DNA of 64,000 nt from a virus. The translations under genes and the position numbers were made by a program. The stretch covers positions 22,445 through 86,444 of the IMG/VR virus record IMGVR_UViG_3300005289_000003, one strand, 5' to 3'. The notes under the pieces were generated by a model. It searched no databases and was not told where the DNA came from. It saw only the letters and a list, made by a program, of their open reading frames with translations. Shown piece by piece: positions 1 to 6,366 of the stretch (positions are counted from its first letter, which is position 1; the number at the start of each line of letters is the position of its first letter).

Positions 1-254
1 TGGCTTCCCTGGGGGCTGGTAAGCCGAGCATGAAGGTAATGAATGGAAAGCACTAGACGGGCAGTGGGCGCGATAGCTGCCAACCTAGTAAGTAAGCCGC
101 CCCCCGGCTTTCACTGAACGGTGAACCAAAACGCGCTAAGGGAACCTAGTCCGTTTACGGTATGGGAGCGGGCCACGTCCTAGGTGAGGGTTTAGAGGAC
201 ATTCCCCGTGGGGTCTGTTTGCAGGCTTAAAACCACAAACCCACGGGGCTTCAT
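1..254. other. Non-coding leader with hairpins
   Basis: No convincing reading frame is seen. The plus strand is rich in inverted repeats: GGCTT/AAGCC at the left edge, GCCG/CGGC near 103-115, and a 9-bp perfect stem CCCCGTGGG (204-212) with CCCACGGGG (240-248) just before the first tRNA. It probably belongs to the long structured transcript of the tRNA region; the 204-248 hairpin may be a processing or termination structure. Confidence 0.4.
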
Positions 255-326
255 GCGGTCATAGCTCAATTGGCAGAGCGCCAGACTTCCAATCTGGTGA
301 CCGGGGTTCAATTCCCCGTGGCCGTT
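255..326 (+). tRNA. tRNA-Gly(TCC)
   Basis: Full cloverleaf: acceptor GCGGTCA/TGGCCGT, D-arm GCTC...GAGC, anticodon stem CCAGA/TCTGG with loop CTTCCAA (anticodon TCC), T-loop TTCAATT. No encoded CCA. First tRNA of the cluster. Confidence 0.93.
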
Positions 327-461
327 CTGTTCCCCATAGGTCCGGCAGACTAAAGGGGAACCGTCTATCCACCTTAGACGTTAAATATGCGTGGTTTATC
401 CCTGCCAATTGGTTAGGGGTACGTCTTTCTCCTCTGACGTTAAACGAGGATGACGGCCGAT

Positions 462-555
462 GGTACGGCGGTTTGCATTGCTGTCTGGGAGTGGGTACCC
501 AGATGGAACCGACACGAGTTAAACCCATATAGGGAGTGGTCGGACCGTACCACCA
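462..555 (+). ncRNA. Structured RNA with tRNA-acceptor-like end
   Basis: A 7-bp stem GGTACGG (462-468)/CCGTACC (545-551) is followed directly by ACCA, like a tRNA acceptor plus discriminator and CCA. Inside are a CGGTT/AACCG stem and a CTGGG/CCCAG hairpin, but no recognisable T-loop or anticodon arm. Upstream (327-461) are a GTTCCCC/GGGGAAC stem and two similar hairpins with CGTC/GACG stems, each followed by TTAAA. It sits in the leader of the gene at 579 and could be a free RNA or a cis-acting leader. Confidence 0.35.
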
Positions 556-578
556 TAAGCTTCAAAGGAGGAGTATAG

Positions 579-809
579 ATGGTTACCATTTACTTCCCTG
601 CCTACACAGCTAAGTTCAAGCTTCAGGATCGGGTTTACCTGACCAACAAGATTTCATCAGGTCTGGGGACTGTAGTCGGCATCCACGCTCCATGGTCGAT
701 TGGCTTTGTAAGCGTTGGCGTTCGATACTCCGTCTCCTGGGATCGGAACAGGAAGACTCTCAACGGTCCGGCCATGGAATCCGAAGAGGAATTGTCTAAG
801 GTGATCTGA
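579..809 (+). CDS. Hypothetical protein, 76 aa
   Basis: Strong ribosome site AAAGGAGG seven bases before the ATG. The protein is small and soluble-looking, with alternating hydrophobic beta-like segments (KLQDRVYLTNK) and an acidic end. Its stop overlaps the next start (TGATG), so the two genes are probably translationally coupled. No family recognised. Confidence 0.8.
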   Translation: MVTIYFPAYTAKFKLQDRVYLTNKISSGLGTVVGIHAPWSIGFVSVGVRYSVSWDRNRKTLNGPAMESEEELSKVI

Positions 810-1030
810 TGCCCAGAGCTAAGGCGACTCATCCTTTCCACCTGGTTCAGGTCGGTATTCCTTCGTACAACCCGCTAGAAGAGAAGCCTGTCTTGCGCAT
901 CACTGCGATAGACGAAAAAGACGGCAGGTTATTGGAGGGAGACTTCACCCCAGAGGAATTTAGAGTCTGGGCAGCCTCCTTGAACAAGTGGGCTGATCTA
1001 TACGACGATATGGTTAGTCGCAAGAAGTAA
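809..1030 (+). CDS. Hypothetical protein, 73 aa
   Basis: Starts in the TGATG overlap with the upstream gene. Small soluble protein with a central acidic stretch (DEKDGRLLEGDF) and an aromatic, likely helical C-terminus. The following tRNA-Phe is about 65 bases downstream. No family recognised. Confidence 0.75.
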   Translation: MPRAKATHPFHLVQVGIPSYNPLEEKPVLRITAIDEKDGRLLEGDFTPEEFRVWAASLNKWADLYDDMVSRKK

Positions 1031-1095
1031 TACTTGTGGTCCCGATGAAAATAGCCACTAGTGCCACGGTCAAGGTTCGGGATAGCCGTTGGTAT

Positions 1096-1168
1096 GGGGT
1101 CATAGCTCAGATGGAAGAGCGGAGCACTGAAAATGCTCAGGTCCGTGGTTCGATTCCACGTGTCCCCA
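1096..1168 (+). tRNA. tRNA-Phe(GAA)
   Basis: Cloverleaf with acceptor GGGGTCA/TGTCCCC (one T-T mismatch), anticodon stem GAGCA/TGCTC, loop CTGAAAA (anticodon GAA) and T-loop TTCGATT. An open frame runs through it but is not coding here. Confidence 0.9.
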
Positions 1169-1218
1169 CGGGAGGCCCTGAGAGGGCTCCTAACAAGATC
1201 ACCTTTGAAGGGGGTGTC

Positions 1219-1629
1219 ATGGCAGCGTCAGCAACCCCTCGGGTCCGTACGGCCCGTTCAGGGGCTTCCAAGAAGGCAGCTACACCAGTAGCCGACCCCA
1301 TGGTTGTGGAGATGGACTTCAAGCCAAGTTCCGGGGCACGCTTCGTCTACGATCCGGAAGACATTCCGAAGATTGTGATGGCCTTTGAGGGGCTACACGC
1401 GATCCTCTCGGCTGAATTCCTGGCAGAGGCCAAGACTCCGGATATCGTCAAGGTTCTGGTAGACAACGGCTATACCCTGTCGACCACCAGTGACCCGAAG
1501 TATGGGGCACTGTATGAAGGCCCGTTCATCACCTTGACCTACAAGAAGACTCTTCTTCGTCTGTCCGTGGTGGTTACCAAGGACAGCATCAAGGCAGACT
1601 TCCGGACCTATTACGAGACCAGAGGATAA
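1219..1629 (+). CDS. Hypothetical protein, 136 aa
   Basis: The frame is open further upstream but passes through tRNA-Phe; the ATG at 1219 behind GAAGGGGG is the supported start. The N-terminus is Ala/Arg/Lys-rich and probably disordered (about residues 1-28), followed by a compact alpha/beta-looking domain. No family recognised. Confidence 0.75.
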   Translation: MAASATPRVRTARSGASKKAATPVADPMVVEMDFKPSSGARFVYDPEDIPKIVMAFEGLHAILSAEFLAEAKTPDIVKVLVDNGYTLSTTSDPKYGALYEGPFITLTYKKTLLRLSVVVTKDSIKADFRTYYETRG

Positions 1630-1632
1630 GTT

Positions 1633-1803
1633 TCCTTCAGGGAATTGATGCCCCAGGATTTGCGCCATGCGTCCTGGGAGTCCCTGAAGGAGCGGCAGGG
1701 AAGGAAGCGCGGGCAATCCCCCACACGTGCCCGTGAGACTCTGGCTCCCCGTGGTTCCCTGATTGGACGACAGGGTTAATCTTCGTGGTAGCTTCCTTCC
1801 CTG
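1633..1803 (+). ncRNA. Two long-stem RNA domains
   Basis: Two adjacent domains: an 11-bp perfect stem TCCTTCAGGGA (1633-1643)/TCCCTGAAGGA (1681-1691) with an inner CCCAGGA/TCCTGGG stem, then a 13-bp perfect stem CAGGGAAGGAAGC (1696-1708)/GCTTCCTTCCCTG (1791-1803). No ORF fits. The second stem ends just before tRNA-Ile. Function unknown. Confidence 0.5.
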
Positions 1804-1811
1804 TCAGTTAG

Positions 1812-1887
1812 GCCCCTGTAGCCAAGTTCGGGGAAGGCATCCGTCTTATACGCGGAAGATACGTTGGTTCAAATCCAACCAGGGGTA
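1812..1887 (+). tRNA. tRNA-Ile(TAT)
   Basis: Acceptor GCCCCTG/CAGGGGT, D-stem GCC/GGC, anticodon stem TCCGT/GCGGA, loop CTTATAC (anticodon TAT, reading AUA), T-loop TTCAAAT. Bacteria usually read AUA with a lysidine-modified CAT tRNA, so an encoded TAT anticodon is less common. Confidence 0.87.
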
Positions 1888-1926
1888 CTGTTTTTGACCT
1901 ATCCACTTACCCTAGGGAATCATTTA

Positions 1927-2046
1927 GTGAAGCACACGCACACGTGCCAGAATGCAGACTGTAAGAAAGTGTTCTACTGTACTGGCACGGGAGAACACCA
2001 GAGTGAATGCACGCATTGTGGAAACAAATATACCTTCACAAGCTAG
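1927..2046 (+). CDS. Mini zinc-ribbon protein, 39 aa
   Basis: GTG start behind AGGGA. The Cys/His pattern HTCQN-x2-C-x3-F-x-C ... H-x3-C-x2-C resembles a minimal zinc ribbon. Aligned by eye it is a paralogue of the next gene (shared HTCQN, C-K-F-C, G-H and C-x2-CG). The frame extends upstream into tRNA-Ile, so this internal start is preferred. Role unknown; nucleic-acid or protein binding is inferred only. Confidence 0.65.
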   Translation: MKHTHTCQNADCKKVFYCTGTGEHQSECTHCGNKYTFTS

Positions 2047-2056
2047 GGGTTAATGG

Positions 2057-2188
2057 GTGGCTTCTCACTCGCACACATGTCAGAACACGTCATGTGGCAA
2101 GACGTTCCAATGCAATAAGGTAGGACCCCACACGTTGGCGTGTCCTGATTGTGGTTCCGATACATCAGGCCACACGCACGCTCACTAA
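2057..2188 (+). CDS. Mini zinc-ribbon protein, 43 aa
   Basis: GTG start behind AGGGG, ten bases after the previous stop. It carries the same HTCQN-x2-C-x3-F-x-C ... H-x3-C-x2-CG pattern as its neighbour and ends in a His-rich tail (GHTHAH). The paralogy of two tiny frames in tandem is the main evidence that both are real. Confidence 0.65.
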   Translation: MASHSHTCQNTSCGKTFQCNKVGPHTLACPDCGSDTSGHTHAH

Positions 2189-2196
2189 TTTCATAA

Positions 2197-2269
2197 TCCC
2201 CTGTGGTCTAATCTGGCAAGACATCGGATTTTGGTTCCGATCATCTAGGTTCAAATCCTGGCAGGGGAG
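2197..2269 (+). tRNA. tRNA-Gln(TTG)
   Basis: Acceptor TCCCCTG/CAGGGGA, anticodon stem TCGGA/TCCGA with loop TTTTGGT (anticodon TTG), T-arm CTAGG/CCTGG with loop TTCAAAT, discriminator G. Confidence 0.9.
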
Positions 2270-2294
2270 CGGCATTGCGAAAGGAGGATTGCGA

Positions 2295-2891
2295 ATGCCG
2301 GGTTTCAACCCTGATGGCTCTTATAGAGTCTTTGATTCTGAAGCGGAAAGACTAGAAAACCAAGAGGCTGTAAGAAGAATCATTCAGGGTTTGCACACCA
2401 AGTATCCTGACCCGAGGGTAAGCCCACGTCCGGGTAATCCTGAAAAATGGGTTGGGAGTCTGAAGATGCCCAAAAAGATAGAGTTCAAAGATGGTGTGTT
2501 CCAATACGTGGGACCGCCAACCAAATCGGAAGGTACTGAAAACAAAATGGCGCGTGACAGTGGTATGGACGTCAAGAGCTACAGCCCGTCGGACCCCAAG
2601 TTCGCCAGTGACGAGACTCCTTTCGAAGTCGGCCAGATCATCTCCATCGTGGGTCGCCACGGCGAGAGCGGTACCCACCTGCTGATCACGGACGTTCAGG
2701 CAGACACGGAGGTTCGTCACGAGGGTTCACCGGTCGGTGGCACCTACTACACCGGCTACGCTTCCAACGATTACGACCGTTCCACCCAGGTCATCAAGGT
2801 GGAGAACGGCACGGCCGTGACCGTGTGGACCGAGTACGACGTTCCGGTTACCCCGAAGGGTCTCCAGTCGCTTTCCTTCCCGAAGCGGTGA
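2295..2891 (+). CDS. Hypothetical protein, 198 aa
   Basis: The open frame starts earlier but runs through tRNA-Gln; the ATG at 2295 follows AAAGGAGG. N-terminal half charged (includes RLENQEAVRRII), then a Lys-rich linker and a C-terminal beta-rich domain from about residue 95 (EVGQIISIVGRHGESGTHLL). No family recognised. Two inverted repeats follow the stop. Confidence 0.8.
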   Translation: MPGFNPDGSYRVFDSEAERLENQEAVRRIIQGLHTKYPDPRVSPRPGNPEKWVGSLKMPKKIEFKDGVFQYVGPPTKSEGTENKMARDSGMDVKSYSPSDPKFASDETPFEVGQIISIVGRHGESGTHLLITDVQADTEVRHEGSPVGGTYYTGYASNDYDRSTQVIKVENGTAVTVWTEYDVPVTPKGLQSLSFPKR

Positions 2892-2922
2892 CCCTGACCT
2901 GATACCCAGGTCTAGATAAGCT

Positions 2923-2976
2923 CCTACCGGTCGACAGACGACATAAGCCCTGTTACGGCAACGTCGGGCCGGTAGG
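2923..2976 (+). ncRNA. Hairpin before tRNA-Arg
   Basis: Perfect 8-bp stem CCTACCGG (2923-2930)/CCGGTAGG (2969-2976) enclosing about 38 bases, ending five bases before tRNA-Arg(ACG). It may be a processing structure of the long tRNA transcript; nothing identifies it further. Confidence 0.35.
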
Positions 2977-2980
2977 TCTA

Positions 2981-3052
2981 GCCTCTATAGCTCAACGGAT
3001 AGAGCACCGTGCTACGAACGCGGGTGTCCAGGTTCGATTCCTGGTAGAGGTA
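2981..3052 (+). tRNA. tRNA-Arg(ACG)
   Basis: Acceptor GCCTCTA/TAGAGGT, D-arm GCTC/GAGC, anticodon stem CCGTG/CGCGG, loop CTACGAA (anticodon ACG, normally edited to ICG in bacteria), T-loop TTCGATT. Confidence 0.93.
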
Positions 3053-3065
3053 CGCAATAAAACTT

Positions 3066-3215
3066 CCAGCAATGGCTATAGGGTCGATCCGGACGTCTCC
3101 CGGTAGGTTGCTGGTTGGCTTGTATGACACGGGTGAGCAATTGCTATTGTGGAACTTGCCTCCACAAAGAACCAACCCTCCCAAGGCATGGGCTCAGAAT
3201 GGTTGGCCGTGTCAT
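3066..3215 (+). ncRNA. Two stem-closed RNA domains
   Basis: A CCAGCAA (3066-3072)/TTGCTGG (3108-3114) hairpin is followed by a 9-bp perfect stem ATGACACGG (3124-3132)/CCGTGTCAT (3207-3215). The latter encloses a TTGTGG/CCACAA hairpin. It ends three bases before tRNA-Asn. Short open frames here have no ribosome site or coding character. Confidence 0.45.
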
Positions 3216-3218
3216 TAT

Positions 3219-3292
3219 TCCCCGTTAGCTCAACTAGGCAGAGCAACGCACTGTTAATGCGTCGGTTGAATGTTCGAATCATTCACGGGGAG
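3219..3292 (+). tRNA. tRNA-Asn(GTT)
   Basis: Acceptor TCCCCGT/ACGGGGA, D-arm GCTC/GAGC, anticodon stem ACGCA/TGCGT, loop CTGTTAA (anticodon GTT), T-loop TTCGAAT, discriminator G. Confidence 0.93.
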
Positions 3293-3296
3293 CCTA

Positions 3297-3441
3297 GTCC
3301 CCAATGCGTCAAACTGATTGCCGATATTTGTAAGGTCGTGGTATCGCAGCATGAGGCAAGGTAGGTTGTAGCTATGTTTTCGCACCTTGGACATAGTTAT
3401 ACGGTGCTCCTAACCAATAGACCTTCCTGCGCATTGGGGAC
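3297..3441 (+). ncRNA. RNA domain closed by a 12-bp stem
   Basis: Perfect 12-bp pairing GTCCCCAATGCG (3297-3308)/CGCATTGGGGAC (3430-3441). Nested inside are AAGGT/ACCTT, GGTT/AACC and CTATG/CATAG helices, giving one elongated rod. No coding frame fits. The architecture resembles the domain at 6367-6494 (same stem length, similar size), but no sequence similarity is evident. Confidence 0.55.
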
Positions 3442-3494
3442 TTCAAAGCATCCTGACGTCAGTCAGGAGCGAAGCATCCTAGGGAGAGTGATAC

Positions 3495-3724
3495 GCCAAC
3501 ACCACTAATACGTGTCCCGTGAGCCCTAGGTAAGTCGGGACGTTGGCAGATTGGGTAAAAGGGCAAGCTTCCGTTTAGGTGGTGACAGCCGAGAGAAGAA
3601 GCCTGGGCACCCTAGGGTTAGATGAGGCAATATAGCGTTGACCTGACCCGTAGGACTGTCACCCTGTAGCGCGATGGAAGAATACGCATGCGCGATAGTC
3701 GTACTTCTAGGGTGCCACCCAATC
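3495..3724 (+). ncRNA. Ornate RNA with predicted pseudoknot
   Basis: Sub-domain 1: GCCAAC (3495-3500)/GTTGGC (3542-3547) stacked on GTCCCG/CGGGAC. Sub-domain 2: GATTGGGT (3549-3556)/ACCCAATC (3717-3724) abuts a 10-bp helix GGCACCCTAG (3606-3615)/CTAGGGTGCC (3707-3716). GGTGACAG (3581-3588), in the loop of a GCTTC/GAAGC hairpin, is perfectly complementary to CTGTCACC (3656-3663) inside the 10-bp helix, a crossing interaction. It ends 17 bases before the next start, so it may be a cis-regulatory leader or a free RNA. Confidence 0.55.
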
Positions 3725-3741
3725 GTTACATTGGAGACTAA

Positions 3742-4074
3742 ATGATAAAGTTTGGTGTCTTTGCTAAGACATTGGAAGAAGCCTGGTTCAAGGCTCACAA
3801 CGAAGCAAAGCTCTTCTTCGGTGAGTCCAGGGTTCATAGCGTCAGGTTTCTGGGTGGCACCAAAGAAGATGATGACGCCTATTACTGCACCTTTGCCGCA
3901 GACTTGGTAAATGATGCGGATGCGGTTTCTGAGTACTACCCAACGGGTCGGCCATCTTCTCCGCCACCTTTCGAACCTCTGACTACTCCTCTGCCACTCT
4001 TGGAGGCCACGGCGATAATCGGGCCTACCACAGAGGAAAGAGAAGTCCTCAGAGTCAGCTATACAACCGAATAG
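3742..4074 (+). CDS. Hypothetical protein, 110 aa
   Basis: ATG start with a weak upstream GGAG. A small alpha/beta domain (about residues 1-65, KTLEEAWFKAHNEAK) is followed by a proline-rich segment (PSSPPPFEPLTTPLP) and a short tail. It lies between a structured RNA and tRNA-Tyr. No family recognised. Confidence 0.75.
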   Translation: MIKFGVFAKTLEEAWFKAHNEAKLFFGESRVHSVRFLGGTKEDDDAYYCTFAADLVNDADAVSEYYPTGRPSSPPPFEPLTTPLPLLEATAIIGPTTEEREVLRVSYTTE

Positions 4075-4081
4075 ATGGCTT

Positions 4082-4166
4082 GCCATGGATGCACGCATGG
4101 GACGTGCGCCAGTCTGTAGAACTGGTGTCTAACAAGGCTAAGTAGGTTCGATTCCTACCCGTGGCA
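4082..4166 (+). tRNA. tRNA-Tyr(GTA)
   Basis: Acceptor GCCATGG/CCGTGGC, D-stem GCAC/GTGC, anticodon stem CCAGT/ACTGG, loop CTGTAGA (anticodon GTA), long variable region as expected for bacterial tRNA-Tyr, T-arm GTAGG/CCTAC. Confidence 0.92.
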
Positions 4167-4168
4167 CT

Positions 4169-4275
4169 GGAGACAATGAGGATAGAGCAGAGTCCCTAAC
4201 CCGTAAGGGTGGGACGGTTTCCATAGCTGGCCACCGGCGAAACTCTGCTTTCACGGTTCAATTCCGGAGTCTCCT
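4169..4275 (+). ncRNA. tRNA-like RNA A
   Basis: Acceptor-like GGAGAC (4169-4174)/GTCTCC (4269-4274) and a T-arm-like CACGG-TTCAATT-CCGGA. In place of the anticodon arm an 8-bp stem AGCAGAGT/ACTCTGCT encloses a branched domain with an ACCC-GTAA-GGGT hairpin. The 5' box ATGAGGATA, the T-arm sequence and the downstream CTCTATTCA are shared with the RNA at 6042-6140, so the two appear related. Without a usable anticodon it should not decode. Confidence 0.55.
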
Positions 4276-4301
4276 CTATTCAAAAACTATAAGGAGTATT
4301 T

Positions 4302-4511
4302 GTGGGCAGAGCTACACACACGACAACCACGATTAGGCGAATCATTGTTGGTCAAGAGTTCTATCTCTCTATCGACGGAGTCACCGCTTACAAGCTCCTG
4401 ACCAAGTCAGACATTGGTGGAGCAAGCTACAACGTCACCTTCAAGCGTGCAGACAATGAAGGTGAAACCGAGCATGGAGACTGGCCGTACAACACCAAGG
4501 TCTACATCTGA
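4302..4511 (+). CDS. Hypothetical protein, 69 aa
   Basis: GTG start six bases after AAGGAG. Thr-rich N-terminus, then a beta-rich sequence with TITEL-like alternation (FYLSIDGVTAYKLL). No family recognised. About 300 bases of non-coding, hairpin-rich sequence follow. Confidence 0.7.
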   Translation: MGRATHTTTTIRRIIVGQEFYLSIDGVTAYKLLTKSDIGGASYNVTFKRADNEGETEHGDWPYNTKVYI

Positions 4512-4538
4512 CGGGGTCATGCCTGTTGGCCCGTTGCT

Positions 4539-4810
4539 GGTGAGCCTGTAGGCGAGCGGAGCACACCAGCCCAAAGAGGCTCACCTTTGCAGGGGTAGAG
4601 CCTCAATAGGTGGCCCCCGTGACGGTACCCAGAAGCCACGTGGTAGGGCTCTGGTGAGCTACCGGGGGCAGAGGCCCTAGGTTGTGTTCCAGCCCTTCCT
4701 AGGGCCTCTCAGACGTCTCTGTGGGAGCTTCCCTGTCCCCCCGTCAGGGCCACAGAGACAGGGGGAACCCTGGTGGGTTCCACTCCCCCCGGAATTCCTA
4801 GGGTTCCCCC
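4539..4810 (+). ncRNA. Series of five long hairpins
   Basis: Consecutive perfect stems: GGTGAGCCT (4539-4547)/AGGCTCACC (4577-4585); CCCCCG/CGGGGG around 4615-4667; GAGGCCCTAGG (4671-4681)/CCTAGGGCCTC (4698-4708); TCTCTGTGG (4716-4724)/CCACAGAGA (4750-4758); GGGGGAACCC (4761-4770)/GGGTTCCCCC (4801-4810). No coding frame fits. The 4671-4708 hairpin could terminate transcription but lacks a U-tract. Function unknown. Confidence 0.5.
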
Positions 4811-4816
4811 GTTCAA

Positions 4817-4889
4817 GCGTCGTTAGCTTAATTGGTAGAGCTACGGTCTCCAAAACCGTCAGGTGAGGGTTCGAATCCCTTGCGGCGTG
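4817..4889 (+). tRNA. tRNA-Trp(CCA)
   Basis: Acceptor GCGTCGT/GCGGCGT with G-T pairs, anticodon stem ACGGT/ACCGT, loop CTCCAAA (anticodon CCA), T-loop TTCGAAT, discriminator G. Confidence 0.92.
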
Positions 4890-4908
4890 CTCCAAAGGAG
4901 GAAACTAT

Positions 4909-5034
4909 ATGAGCAAAAATATATCTGGTATGGAGTGTGGCTGCATGCTGGTTATTGAGTACGGTAAAGCGCCGTACATCATCAGGCACGCTAATTGCAA
5001 GAAGGCCCACGGCACACCAGAGAAGAAGAATTGA
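4909..5034 (+). CDS. Small CGC-motif protein, 41 aa
   Basis: AAAGGAGG eight bases before the ATG. Contains CGCMLV, a GK pair, and NC-x6-H towards the end. The 33-aa product at 6843 has the same CGC-x-LV ... GK ... NC ... H pattern, so these are paralogues. Metal binding by three Cys and one or two His is plausible but inferred. Followed one base later by the next gene. Confidence 0.7.
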   Translation: MSKNISGMECGCMLVIEYGKAPYIIRHANCKKAHGTPEKKN

Positions 5035-5035
5035 C

Positions 5036-5539
5036 ATGACCATGTCAGATGCCGATCACATGCACCCGCATGTGGCTAGGGCTCTTCACGATGCTTTGAA
5101 GAGTGGGGACTACAAGCAAGGTCACAACTTCCTTCACAAGGTAATGAAGGACATAGGTGATCTTTACTGCTGCTTGGGTGTCCTTTGCCGGCTAGCCATT
5201 AACGCTGGCGTAGTGGTTCCTCAGGAAGAGTTCAATCTAGGGAACGGCAATCAGGTAGTCATCAAGTATGAAGGTGATGACGGGTGGCTTGGCCTGATAG
5301 TCAGTGAGTGGGCCGGAAAGCACGCTACTCCTTCTTATAGGCTTCCTCTCTGGTACGACGAAGAGAAGAAGATTCCTTTTGCTGGGGACCTTGACGAAGA
5401 AATGGACCGTATTACTCTGGCCATCTTGAATGATGGAGATAGCAATAGGTTCCATGGTCTGACATTCTCTCAAATAGCCGACATCGTTTTGTTCATGTGG
5501 GGATACGGCGATGAAGACGAAGTATCGGCTAACGATTAG
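5036..5539 (+). CDS. Hypothetical protein, 167 aa
   Basis: The frame is open further upstream, but the ATG at 5036 directly after the previous stop fits the tight gene order. The protein has a His-rich start (DADHMHPHVARAL), a Cys-containing helix (DLYCCLGVLCRLA) and an acidic C-terminal half. A leaf for the next gene begins inside its 3' end (5511). No family recognised. Confidence 0.75.
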   Translation: MTMSDADHMHPHVARALHDALKSGDYKQGHNFLHKVMKDIGDLYCCLGVLCRLAINAGVVVPQEEFNLGNGNQVVIKYEGDDGWLGLIVSEWAGKHATPSYRLPLWYDEEKKIPFAGDLDEEMDRITLAILNDGDSNRFHGLTFSQIADIVLFMWGYGDEDEVSAND

Positions 5540-5681
5540 ACGGAGTAACGGAAGACTCGTTCGCGAATACGGCAACCTGAGCAAGTACGCGGCTAAAGTC
5601 CGTAGAGATGAACTAGAAGACAAATACGATTCCGGCTATTACGTCGAATTGACACCCGATAGGAAACCCAATGCTGAATAA
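5511..5681 (+). CDS. Small basic protein, 56 aa
   Basis: ATG inside the 3' end of the upstream gene, and the last codons overlap the next start at 5671, forming an overlapping chain suggestive of translational coupling. Basic N-terminal half (KTKYRLTIRRSNGRL) and charged helix (KVRRDELEDKY). GGGGATA precedes the start. No family recognised. Confidence 0.65.
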   Translation: MKTKYRLTIRRSNGRLVREYGNLSKYAAKVRRDELEDKYDSGYYVELTPDRKPNAE

Positions 5682-5958
5682 TCCAGGTCTCGTCTACGTC
5701 TGCTACATGGTCAGTGGGGACCAGGAGCCACGGCCCATCAAGGTGGGTCTGACGTATGACGAAGCCTTGAAGGAAGTCAACGCGAATAAGAGGGCTGTCA
5801 AAACCGTACTCAGGTTCGCGTGGATCGCTGGCCTGTTCAGTAAGGAAGCGCGCAAGAACATGCAAACCCTGAAGGGTGTGAAGTACTACATCACGGGGTA
5901 CCGGCCCACGGCGGTCAACAACCTTGCCACGGTGGATGAGGAGTGGGCAGAACAATAA
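5671..5958 (+). CDS. Hypothetical protein, 95 aa
   Basis: Start overlaps the 3' end of the preceding gene by 11 bases. Beta-like N-terminus (GLVYVCYMVSGD) and a basic middle region (KEVNANKRAVKTVLRF). It ends nine bases before tRNA-Arg(TCT). No family recognised. Confidence 0.75.
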   Translation: MLNNPGLVYVCYMVSGDQEPRPIKVGLTYDEALKEVNANKRAVKTVLRFAWIAGLFSKEARKNMQTLKGVKYYITGYRPTAVNNLATVDEEWAEQ

Positions 5959-5966
5959 GGAAATAA

Positions 5967-6039
5967 GCCCCATTAGCTCAGTGGACAGAGCGACACCCTT
6001 CTAAGGTGAAGGCCGTAGGTTCGACTCCTACATGGGGTA
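5967..6039 (+). tRNA. tRNA-Arg(TCT)
   Basis: Acceptor GCCCCAT/ATGGGGT, D-arm GCTC/GAGC, anticodon stem ACACC/GGTGA (last pair weak), loop CTTCTAA (anticodon TCT), T-arm GTAGG/CCTAC. Confidence 0.92.
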
Positions 6040-6041
6040 CG

Positions 6042-6140
6042 GGGGCACGATGTGGAAACGCGGGGAAGTAGGAAACAGTTTCTTCCTCCTTTATGTTTCC
6101 TATGATGACCGTTGTCACGGTTCGATTCCGGGGTGCCCCT
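6042..6140 (+). ncRNA. tRNA-like RNA B with anti-SD loop
   Basis: Acceptor GGGGCAC (6042-6048)/GTGCCCC (6133-6139) and T-arm-like CACGG-TTCGATT-CCGGG. Instead of an anticodon arm there is a 9-bp perfect stem TAGGAAACA/TGTTTCCTA whose 16-base loop contains CCTCCTTT. That loop is the exact complement of the AAAGGAGG ribosome sites used across this window and matches the 3' tail of 16S rRNA. Shared boxes with 4169-4275 suggest one RNA family. No function is proven. Confidence 0.55.
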
Positions 6141-6366
6141 CTATTCACTCTGAAGAGTGACCTGTAAGCACACCTATAAGTAGACTCTCCCTTCTGTCTG
6201 GCAGGATAAGAGCCACGGCTAGCATGCTGTCTGTGGTGACTGAAACTGCCCCGTACGCGGAGAATGGCAAAGGGAGCGCATGTCACGCCACTGTGGATGA
6301 GTCATAGCCCTACCGAGTGCGCCGGTTCTAAGGGGTTAGGCGTTCGTCCGGAAGAGCGCTGGAACG

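Noticed and set aside
1036-1218. Upstream extension of the 1219 gene as coding sequence
   Set aside because: The translated segment is a read-through of tRNA-Phe, and a good ribosome site lies at 1211 before the ATG at 1219.
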